Source of the DNA: Pontederia crassipes
Lineage: Eukaryota > Streptophyta > Magnoliopsida > Commelinales > Pontederiaceae
Assembly (NCBI GenBank): GCA_030549335.1
Contig: CM060196.1
Coordinates: forward strand, 15,593,501-15,657,500
Reading direction: 5' to 3'
DNA: 64,000 bases
This document shows, in pieces, positions 23,174-35,100 of the stretch (its first letter is position 1; each line of letters opens with the position of its first letter). The notes under the pieces are model-generated. The model was given only the letters and a program-made list of their open reading frames with translations. It was not told the DNA's origin and searched no databases. Both the position numbers and the translations under genes were made by a program.

Positions 23174-26100
23174 GCATTAATAGATTGTTTAATCCTTCAT
23201 TTTCTAGAAAGCAAGTAATCATTTTTGCATGTCGTAACTCATGCCGAAGTCGTAACATACATTTTTCAGGGGAAAATTGATTAATAGGAAAGGATAGTCA
23301 TAGTCATCCACGCGCGTACATAGGTAAGTCATAACATACTTGTACAACTTTATAATGATAATTGCGACTAAATATATTTCTTAAATCCGTTATCAAACAC
23401 TAAAAACCTGGTTTCAATTTGATGTTTAACTCGGTATTTGAATGTAAGTGTAAAATGCCATATATCATACTAACACCTATCACTTATTGAACTATTATTA
23501 CCCTTTTGCAGCTGAAAATATCAGGATTTTGGTATTGACACCATAAAATAATGACCATGCAGTTGATACAAACACCATAAAATAATGACCATGCAGTTGA
23601 TACAAGCACATATGTCAAACTACGCATGATTACTTCACTTAGTCATCAATCAACAAATCCAATAAATATGCACAAAGGGAGTTAACAGAAAATATGTTTA
23701 CTTAAACACCAGGAATCCATAATAAATGCAATGATTTTTAAAAACATAGATGTTGCAGAAATGCATACTAGTTAGAATGAGGAAGATAATATACCAATGC
23801 TTTAAGAAAGTAGACAAACTCCTCCATTTGCTAGGACCATGGCAAGACATCTCATAGTCTGAAAGCATGTTGTCCAGAGACTGAGAACGACAAGAATACT
23901 TTCATCAGAATATTAAATAAACATGGTTTTCTTTAGAAGGTTAATAAACATGGTTTGAAAAGCATCATAGACACACTACAAAGAATAATGTTTACATGCA
24001 ACAAAATGCAAGAGAATTACAAATTTTCTGGTTTAAGCTCCTTGTAAAAGTAGGGAGAAAAACTCACTGGGTATGTTGAAAGAAACCTTACTAATAGCAT
24101 AAAGCAGATATCAAAAGCCAATTTGCCTATTCTAAGGTTCATTCAAGATGATTGACAACTGAGTTGAATAAGCTTTAATCAGATTGAATCATTAATGATT
24201 AATTCGCAAATCCATTGAACCATAAGTGTCTTAATGAGAGAAACATGGAATTAGATTTTGATCATTAGATGTAAGAATTCCAGAACTCAAAGTTTTAAGA
24301 AAGAATATGGATATAACTAAGATAAATGCAACTTGAATTCAGTTACTATGAACACGAGAAACAAAAGGTCAAAAAGTAGGACATAATCAGAATACCAACT
24401 TAAGGTTTCGATATTCACATCAACATATCTGGTGACATTCATACACTACACATTCATGTGAGATTTCTGTACTTGCCGAATTCTTGTGCAATATCTTATA
24501 AGGCCATAAACATTTCTTGTAAGGTCTTTCAAACCTACATATTGAGAGGTCGTATAGCTGGAGGCAATTCGCTTTTCTTTGGTCAATATGATCTCAACAC
24601 AATGGATGCATCTGTAGTGGAAAGCAACGTTATGCTGAAAATATTATGTTGACAGCTAGTTTTATGGTGAGAGAATGGGCTATGAGATAATCTCGATTGT
24701 AACCTGTTGCGATTACTTCTCACTCTTTAAAAATGGATTATGACAAATTTCTTCAAGTAAATCACACTTGCAGTATAGCATTGCTTAAAACACATAAATC
24801 AAGTGAGTTACTCAAGCTAAAGGGTACTAGCTGAAGAAAGGGCAAGACTGAATTTTAATCACCGCTTTGATGCTATAGTGCGAAATTGGTGAAAGATTTC
24901 TACTTGTCTAATGGTAATATTTTAAGCATCTGCATTTGTTATGTCATTATCATAAATATAGAGGTTCCTTCTAAAAAAAATGCCATTTGGGGTTAAGGAG
25001 CAACTTTTTGCTTCACACATGTATAACACAATCTTAAAATTGATGGCTGAGATGTAAGAAGACCTTTTCTTATTAATATTTGATCAAATTCTTTATTTCA
25101 CATCGCGTTCATTGATATTTAGATCAATGGTGTTCTACATGCGTGGCACAAAAAAGGTTCCACACATTCCTTATTCACATACCATTTCATCCGCTCATCC
25201 TTTTAATGAAAGGATTTACTATTGGAACAAAGTTTTTATGCTCTATCTAATTATATTTTGATGATACAAATTTCGAATAATCAAAGTCATATTTAAAGTG
25301 CGAGAAAAGTTCAATTCGGAATAGGTTATTTTATGCACTGAACTTGAAGTTAATATTTGAATATGTTTCATTCGTATCTGAACTAACATGTGAATATGAA
25401 AGTTATAGACAATCTTGTTAGCTTTTTAATAAATAAAAAATCATCTCATTCTGATATCGGTAAAAAAAGTTATGTGCAAAATGCTGCAGGGTGGTTGAAA
25501 GGTCGACTGGCCAGGTGAACCGATCAACCAATCCGAACAGAGAACTCACAAATCACATGATATTTAATGCTAGATGAAGTTAAAACATGGAGTGGTCGAC
25601 CAGTGGGCAAAGTGGTCGACCGGACCGCACACAAAATCCACTGTAACGGCTAGTTTTTGGCAAAACGAATTATCCAAAGAGGCCTGTAAAAGAGGTACAA
25701 GGGTGCAAAATCAATCAAGAATTCAAGCGAAACACTGCGCATCAAAGGAAAATCATTTCTTAAAGTTATTGAGTCATATTGTTGAATCTTCTCTTTTTTC
25801 TTCTTTTTATGTGAGTTTGATATTGTAAAAGAGAAACATTTGTTTAGGGATTTGGGTGTGAACTGTGTAGAAGAGGTTTTATTTTACCTCTCGGGCTAGA
25901 GAAAAGATCAAGAGTGTTTCTTTGTAAAAGAGGTGTGCCTATCTTTTGAGAGGAGAATCGAGGGTAAAAACTTCCTAGGAGGAGATGTGTGCCTTACCTC
26001 TCGAAGTGGAGAAAATGTGGTAATGTTGTAAAGGGTTTCTTCCTTGCCCCATTTGGAACTAAGGAAGGCATTTAGGGGAATCTACGACGGTTTCGAGGTT

Positions 26101-29100
26101 GAGAAGTCGTAGTGGGGACGTAGGCCAAAGTGTGGCCAAACCTCGTCAACAAACCACCGTGCACTTTGTTTTTGCCTTTCTCCCTCTTCTTCCTACTCTA
26201 TTATACATGCGATTTGATCATTATTGTGTTGGTTTAAAGTTTAACGAATTGATTTTAAGCTTCAACGACGATTTTCATAAAATCAGTATTTTTGGTAAAA
26301 CACCAATTCACACACTCCCCCTTGTGATCCAACATTTACTTCCATGAAGACATTCTTTTTCATCTATTTATTCTAATTGTTTTGAAATTGTGCTGGGAGC
26401 AGTATGTCCAGCAGGTCTGTCTAGTACCAAGTGGGTTGCTTTGAAACCCTTGATCATGTCAGATAAGATCCATAAACCCTGATGTTCAATATATGCTAAG
26501 CAACATCTTTTTTTAGAGGAAAATACTGTGTATGCCAAGCAATATCAAACAAACAATGTAATACTACTTTTAACCATTCAATAAATATTACCCTTTAAGG
26601 AAAAAAAAAGAGAAGATATCTTGGACACGTGGAAACATCTTTCAATGCTTATTTAGATTTACATTACTCAGGTAACGTTATGAAATAGAAAATACTGATC
26701 ACATATACACATAAAATAGCCAAACCTTGACAATGTTATCAATGCTTGCATCTGGATGGTGACAATCTTCTCGCATCTTCTTTTCCATGAGATGCACAGT
26801 ATTTGAACACCTGAAATTAGCATCCATAAAGGCAGATTGCTTGTAGTCCTGCAAAATAATAATTTATCAACACAGATGCAAGGATAAAAGGCAGACCGTA
26901 AACAAAGAATTAAGAACAAAATGTATTGGAGAAAACAGGTTAAACAACTGAATTCAAACTGCTAACAGTGAGATTTCAACACGTCCCCAAAACATAATAC
27001 TTGTTATACTGATTCAAATATTGAATTCCCGAAATTCATAATTTAAAACCAAGAGCAAAAAATCTGTAAAATAAAAAATAATCATCATATACTGGAAAAA
27101 GAACGATCAGAAAGTTTCAAATTGAAAATCATCATAACTTACAACTACAAAACTCTTTTGTGCGAGTTTTATGAAAACTTCAAAATAAAAAATATCACAT
27201 AGAAATATGACAATGAAAATATTTTTTTTATAAGGAAGAAAAAAATCTAATCTCAGGACCAAAGTATGAAAAAAATAGTGTGTCTCTAGAAGTCCTATAT
27301 ACCTCAAATGCTTTCTTTGTGAAATTCTGAAGAAGTTTTTCATACATCATTTGTGCTGAGCCAGCTCCTACAGCAGCAGCATTAAATGAAGCTAATGATT
27401 TTTTTACAGCTTCATCATGTGCTTCTTCAAGAACAGCCTGAGATTTTTAGTTAGAGATATCATTGAACAGCAAGGAGTTAACTTAATTGCTATAAGAAAC
27501 TTTGTATGCTCACTTCCTCAGCTGATTTGTTGCGATCAAACGATGACATATAAACCTCAGTTGCAGAATCATATGCCCTTCTACACTCTGCTTCTTCAAC
27601 ACTCTGAAGAACATGTTATCAGAAAAATATGGAACCAAAATATATATCTGATCATATTCTTGGGATATTTATTTGTTATGTTCTTTTGGTAATGAACACA
27701 CCTTCATACTAACACAAACAACTTGATTATTATGAGAACAAAAAGTAAGAAGTTGGGTGTAACAGGGAAGATGTTACTACTAAGAAATAACAAAGAAATC
27801 ACCGAATCAACAAAATTACAGATAATTGTTTGATCAATAAATTTTTTTAAGATGATTTTGATCAATAATTTGCCAGCTTAATTTTCCTATCTGTCACAAA
27901 GTTCAAAGTAAACTAAAAGCATGTTATGGTAGCATACTGAAAATTACAAGATATCATGTGCCTCTTAAGATTTGAACCTTAAGAGATAGTTGTCATTAGC
28001 ACCATGAACTTATTATGTGTTACTTACTTACACTTTTCTAGGGGTCTATTTACTTGCAATTGATTTTATCATAATGAAGCTTTCCCTATCTTATTGAAAC
28101 AATATAGTTGCAGTGACTTTTTTTTATTTTGTTTTACCTCCCTTTGCCAATACTCAACCAAAACTTGGCACCTTATAGGACTGTCCTACACCAGATGGTA
28201 TTATTTTATTCTAGATCTCTACTTTGTTATCCGACAAGGGTATCAGTAATTGAAGGTCTTATTACAGTTTCTTTTTGTCATTCAACAATAATATCTCTTT
28301 GGAAGTTCCTCCATTCCCGAATTTGAGTGTATCACTATAAAATTTTGACCTAATGAGAAAAGGACTGAAAAACAAAACAAGTATAGGCTATCTGGTAACT
28401 CTCAAGGCCTGAAAGGAAATACTACTTCCCGGTTGGGAGTAACAAAATGAGATTATTGCCACCCATTTATAACTTTCTTGTAATCGTTATTGTCTTCTTG
28501 TCCAAGTCAAAATAAATAATTATTAACAAATATGAGCATGATCAAACACAAACGATTATTAAAAGATTACTTGAGATGAACTATATCAATCTATATTATA
28601 TAAACCAGGGATTGGGTTTGCTAACCTGCCATGATGACAATATTGTAGGCACAGCGCCATTATTCATCGCATCCAAGAAGGATTGTGTGATGGCCGCAAG
28701 AACAGGACCAGTCATCATTGTGCCCCCTACTTGTTTAGGTTTAGTGCGCTCAAAGATATATTTTGTTAATGCATCAAGACCTGATCTAAACTCTGGACGA
28801 AGTCTATCTAACTGTAATACACAAAGAAAAGATGTGTGTTAGTTTCAAGAAATAATATTATTATAAGTACTTAGTATTAATAACATAGACATTATCAAAC
28901 CAAAACAAGGTTTAACATAAGTTTTACTGGTATTTGAACAAGTTGCTGAAGCTCAATTTCATTGTTCAGCGGCCGCACAAGTGTGAAACAATCTCTATCT
29001 GGGAAAAGAGAACGGATTGACTCCCGAATCTGTTGTACAATATTGCAGGATAAAAACAATCAAACATATCAAAGAGATCTTGCTCCAAATTTTTAGGTAA

Positions 29101-32100
29101 TGAAATGGAAACCGTGACGCCCGTAGGAAGAAATACCTCATTTTTAGAAGATATATCTGTCCTCCTGCCTTGTACGGGTCTCAAAGCCAACTCCAGATAA
29201 TCCCGCGGGGTGATTTTTTTATCTTCTTCAACAAGATCCAAGTAAAAGTCCTAAAACAATAATATGCTTGTAAGTCTTTGATGCTGTAGCATATTTTAAG
29301 AAGAAAAATAGATCAAATAGATAAGGAGCTAAGTAAGGTACATCCAAAAATAGTTGGTTGCACTGTGCATTCAGACTCATCATTTGTGACCACTCATTTT
29401 TTCTAAACTCACTTGGTCCCCATGTTAGGAGGGAACTCTCAAATGACGAGCCTAATTGCACAGTGCATCCAGATTTTTTCTAGAAGCACTTTGCTTAATC
29501 TCAATAAATAATAGTAAGAATGAAAAGCTGGAGAATGTAGTGAAGATAACCACCCTAAGCAACCAAACAAAGACTGGGGAAAACTGTGCTAGCTCAGATG
29601 CTGTTGATCTTCCACCACTAGCTCTAACACGAACATGCTTAGTCATTTCAGTAACAAGAGATAGGCGATCAAGTGCAGCTTCATCTATGCCACCCATCTA
29701 AAATGGAAGAAAGGTAGGGATAATGTTTTCAAAACTTTTGCCAAAAGAAGCAAGCTATGATTCACATAAACATTAAAGATAATAAGAGATCTCAATTTCA
29801 CATTAACTTTTATCCACTATTTCAGGAAAATATAAATTGTTACATAATTGCTCACCATCCATCTTGTCTACTAACCTGGGGAAGCTTGGAACATAGGAAA
29901 TATTTGGCCTTCTAGATACTAACCTGATTGTAGATGAACATGCTCGATAGAAGGACAGCTAAAGAAAAGATCTGTGTGCTGTATGTTCCCTGCCAAAGAA
30001 TGGAAAAGAGACACCCGTAACATTTAGTAGCATTCACAACATATTAACAACTGATAAGCAGTGATTATTAATAGCAAATACATATCCAGTAGTCAATATA
30101 AAGAAAAAGAGAAAATGTTAGGTATATCATGATACAGAGAGCAAAACAGAGACATAGCACTAATTAGCAAGGCCAAGCATAATGTATCATCCCACATCAA
30201 TATACACTAGCCTATTAGAACATGTCTAAATCAGTTCATCAAAGAAGGTTGCCACAAGTCATAATGAAGAACTATTTTTTCTTCTGCCAACTATCATGTG
30301 TATTAATATGTCGCGCTAAATAAGTAGTTCTTCATTATGATGTCCATTATAAGTAATAAGTTCATACATTTTCCTCGAAAGAAATAAATAAGTTTACACA
30401 TAAAGTGTGAAAGTACACTCGCATATCTAGGAATTTCTTAGTCCTTTGGGAATGAGTATAAATGTCTATAGCTCAATAAAGACGATTTTATTGTCTTTTA
30501 GGTATAGTATATGGATGACAAAGTTAACGTTTAACCTAGCAAGCAATTTAATTCATGTAAACTTATAACATGAATCCTACCTTACTAATTTAGTCAGCAT
30601 CTAATTACATGCACGAACAATTAATTACTTGCCACAGAATCATCTTAGAAAAGGAAAGAGGAACAGATGAAGATCTAAAATAGTACTGGCCACAATGATA
30701 GACTAATAAATGAGTTTTTCATTATTTTCTTCTCTCCATCTATCTGGTCAATGTATTTCTTGCAAATAGGCGGATGCATACCAATGCTTGTAGTTGTAAC
30801 TCCAATTATGTCAAACAATATAAATTTATACATTTCTTATTGATTATCAACTCATGAGTGACAGAAGGACCTCAGCAAATTCGGCGGCACAACATCTCAA
30901 TTCCACTTTTTCAGCCAAGCAAATCTGAAATGGTACCTAAAAGATAAGAGGTAACAAAGATAATGGAATGAAAGTTTGCAGAAGTGTTGATGCTTCTAGA
31001 TCTGCATTTTCTCCATAGCTTCGGCATTTAATTCTCCTACTTTGAAGTATTCCTCTTTCTAAGGTCAACAGCCATCACAACTATCTGACTCTTCCAGGGA
31101 ATCCTGTTTATTCCTCATGGTAAAAGAAAAGCATGGATGACTACCGACCTCAAAAAGTCATCCATTAACCCCCTCAAGAAAAAAAGAGGAAAAGGAATAC
31201 AATAGAATGCAAAACAAGAAAATATCTAATGCCAAAAGTGTTTTTTTTAGGAGAATGTCAAAAGAGTTAAAGCATGACCAGCCTTTCATGTATAAGAAAT
31301 ACAAATATTAAATCAGAACTGAGAAAGAATGAATCGAGATAGCATATAACAGAGACAAAAAATATTGTAACATAAGTCACGGCGAATTGAGTAGTGGTTC
31401 TTGGTTCCCTCAAACCATCAAATTAAGTCACATGCCCTGCAGTCTAATTAAAATGCTTAGAACATGTTCATCTTTTTTTAACAATATTGGCTTTTGCATT
31501 AAAAGAAGGGACAACAGTGTTATAAGGCCAGCAGTGTTATATGGTAGTGAATGTTGGGCTATGAAGGGACAACATGAACGTAAAGTGGGGGTAGCCGAAA
31601 TGAGGATGTTGAGATGGATGTGTGGTCATACAAGATTAGATAAGATTAGGAATGACCATATACGTGAACGAGTCGGAGTGGCTCCTATTAGTGAGAAAAT
31701 GGTAGAGAATCGTTTGAGATGGTTTGGTCATGTTCAGAGAAGACCATTAGATGCGCCAGTAAGAAGAGTAGATCAAATAATCTGGAGTCCGATTAAAAGA
31801 GGGAGAGGGAGGCCAAGGCGGACACTTGGCGAACTAATAGAGCAAGATCTATTGGTGAATAATATACCGAAAGGTTTGGTTACTAATAGAGCGGAATGGC
31901 GTCGTATGATCCATGTAGCCGACCCCACCTAGTGGGATAAGGCTTTGTTGTTGTTGTTGTTGTTGTATTGGCTTTTGCATTGAAGAGGTAAATCATTAGA
32001 CTGAAGATAATCACATCAAGATGCAAAGTTTATTCATACCAAAGATAAATAACAACTACAAACAAAAAAGGGAAAAAAAAAAGAAAATCATGTTTTGCTT

Positions 32101-35100
32101 CCCTGAAGCCGAGGCGTCACAAGAATGAAATAAAACCCATAGTGAGTTCCCAGGAAAAAAGAGTGATAGAGTTCAAGAAGTGAACGGGAAATAGTAAGAT
32201 CAAATCACAAAAAGTTGATTATCCTAGAAGGCAGAGAACGTCAGTATCCATTAGGATGAGTAACAAACTAACAACTAATCGAATGTGTTAGAGTTCCAAA
32301 AGATATCAACATGCACAGTTGCCTGAACCTTTTGCATCCATTGTAGTGAAATGAACTATTCACCTCTTGGCTGTCTTAAGACATTTGACAATGTGTGGAT
32401 GAACCGTAATAGGTAAGAACATGATTACAACATCTTGAAGGAACCATATTCGTCAACCAACCCAAAGCAATATACTACGAAAAAAAAGCTAGAAAACTGC
32501 TACCACCTAGTAAAGCATTCATAAACTAAAAAGGATTCTCTTATATGAAGACTGAAAATATAAATATAAGTCTACAATTTGAAAATGAGGGATCAGTGTT
32601 TCACTTGAAGACAGCTACACTCAAGAATAATTGAGATATATACCTAAACCAAAGCTTTACTCCTATAATCACTGGCCCAATGGTAAGTGGCTAGAATCCT
32701 CATTAGGAGAGGATTCAAATTCAAATCTTGGGAAGCACCACTGCTAGGAGAGGATGAACTATAAATGCTCTAACCGCTGGAAAACTGATGTAATTTTCTC
32801 CCAGAGTTCTGGAAAGGAAAAAAAAGTTTTCTTCCCAATGGAAATTAGGGGGGTATCATCCCAATTAAAAGATAGTACCAAGGAATTTGAATTCCAACGA
32901 GTTCTACCAAGGAATTTGAATCATAACACTTATTGCAAAAAACAGTACTAAACATGGTCCTAACAGAAACCTGGTGTCATGTATGTCTATTCCCCACATA
33001 ATTTGGTTCCCTGTGTAGAGGTGAAAAGGATGTGCTTAGTGAGAGGAGCAATCAATTCAGAAAGAGGAAAGACGCATACAAAGAACTGGAAAGACCATTG
33101 TAGGAAAGAGCTTGATATTGACTAGTTTTGTTTAGGATACATTGGCTATAGTTGAAGACATATAGTCACAACAATATGACATGTAAATTTTATCAAACTC
33201 AAATTTCTATGTGATATATCACTAATAAAAAAGACAGATCACTTCTAACCGTCTGATCATATGCATCAATGCCTTCAGTGTCAAGCAGTAAGAGATTATA
33301 TTCAGTTCCATCAAGAGCAGTTTGGTGTAAGGGTGCACTCCACATCCAAAGCCCCTTGGTGCATGGTCTATGAGTTGATGCTACCTGGAAACCGCTGCTT
33401 CTTCCTAAAAGCTACACAAAATAAAAGATGTGTTTGTAGAAAATCGAATTACTAAATCACTATGTTAACATAATCAAAATAAAACTGACGGAAAACAAAG
33501 ACAGTGATACTCCAGAAAAAATGAAGCTTTTTTAACGGAAAAAATATGAGCATGAGGCTGCTTCATTGACTGCATACGCACACAAATAAATTGGATGGCA
33601 CCATTAAACATAGAAACACAATGCAGCCACCATATGTGGTCAATGAAGCGACATATTCATAACGCTTATGAAATCCATATGCTTCCTTGGCTACTTGCCA
33701 TTTATGACATAGCACTCTTTTCATAACAACACAATCTATAAATTATTTGTTTTCACTGGATTTTCATTCAACTTCCAAATGTTATATCCAGAACCATCAT
33801 TTAGTTAAGGATCAAAATTTCCAATTATGATTATCCTATATCACACAAGAAAACAACTAGATGACAAGCTGCTCCAGCCATTTGATTCTGATAATCCTAG
33901 ATCATGTTCCCCAAAAAAAGAACTAGTTGACTAGAAATAAATCTCTATCCTCTCAAAAAATATCTCTATAAACAAAAGAACCGAATCCTCAAAACAATGA
34001 ACAAAGCTTAACTACAAAAGTAACTGGATGTATTTGGGTCATGAAAATTATTTAGAGAAGAGAGAATTTCCTAATTTCATCATTTGGAAATTTGAAAGAA
34101 TTTAATCAACAAAAAATTAGTTATATAGTTCTTGAAAGGGAATAATCAAATTGGGAAAATCAAATTTCAAAACGCAAACTCATTTCTCTTCTCATCTTTC
34201 ACACTCTCATGAATCGCATAAAATAAAGGGAAATTTTCACTTACCTCTTTTGAGTTATTAAGTTTCTCAAGGTTCCCTTAACTTACCACTATTTAACTCC
34301 ATGACCTGGCATTGTCTACTTTTCTATTAGTTTATTCTTTCCAAGATTATCATTTTTGTCCATACTTAGACATCCAAATGAAAAATAAAAAGTCTCATAC
34401 ACATTTCACCCCTCTAAAAAATATACATTTTACCTAAGTTTTGCCTTTAATTTTTTTCATTCACTTGTAAAAGAATAATTTAGTAAATGAGAAGTAAAAG
34501 CTAACAAAAAGTGAGATGGTTTTGAGGAGTTATGTGAGTGATTATATCTTTGGTCTAAAGTAGTTTGGAAAAATTGATAGTCAAGGAAAGATACACAAAA
34601 GTAGCCATAAAATGAAACAATTAACTCAGTTTTTCATCTGAAACAAAAAAGAAAACTACCTTGACAGTCATTTCCAAATAAAACTTCATTCTAAATGAAG
34701 TCAAAGGTGGCTCAAGTTCCGATAGAGAAGTAGTATGCCTTATAATAAATTATAATTTACTTAATAATCCAACTTGGTTAGAGAATTTTTTAGCTTAGAT
34801 TGAGAGGATTGCACATTATGTTCATTTCTTGACTGAGTAGGTGGAGCAACCTTTTGTAACCCATCTCCTACACAGGGTCCCTTTTTGGTTTTTTCCAAAC
34901 CTGTACAATCTTTGTAATACACTATCACAATCTTTAAAAAAAACATGGGTGGTTTCCATTCTCTAACCATCCTCTGACCCTTAGAAAATACTGAATAGAT
35001 CGACCAAAAAAAGGCTTAATGGCTTACTTATCTCACAAAAATCACCTACTTAAATGGTGATCATTTATCCGACTATAAAGCTATGATTTATAGTTGAGAT

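Larger units (their letters stand above)
22351..23794 (-). other. GBPL intron 11 with microsatellite and hairpin
   Basis: 1444 bp. Holds the hairpin at 22961-22998, a 73-bp (TTA)n tract and a 34-bp tandem repeat, but no gene. Confidence 0.85.
29990..33249 (-). other. GBPL intron 2 with LINE and SINE-like insertions
   Basis: 3260 bp. Contains the inverted repeat at 30259-30340, the LINE at 31501-31965 and a SINE-like element near 32660. No other coding region seen. Confidence 0.85.

Noticed and set aside
23101..23612. Regular short repeats that might suggest a CRISPR-like array
   Set aside because: A TTA microsatellite and a two-copy contiguous tandem repeat; no spacers, and the context is a plant intron.
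25574..26347. Two plus-strand frames of 82-84 codons in GBPL intron 10
   Set aside because: Lie within or at the edge of the Copia solo LTR and have no domain.
27930..28050. Possible minus-strand SINE with GGTTCAAATCTT (B-box-like) near 27970
   Set aside because: The A-box-like word is only about 12 bp away instead of about 30, and no TSD or tail was found.
31387..31500. N-terminal part of the 181-codon frame containing the LINE fragment
   Set aside because: It lies upstream of the LINE's TSD boundary and is plain intron sequence fused by chance.
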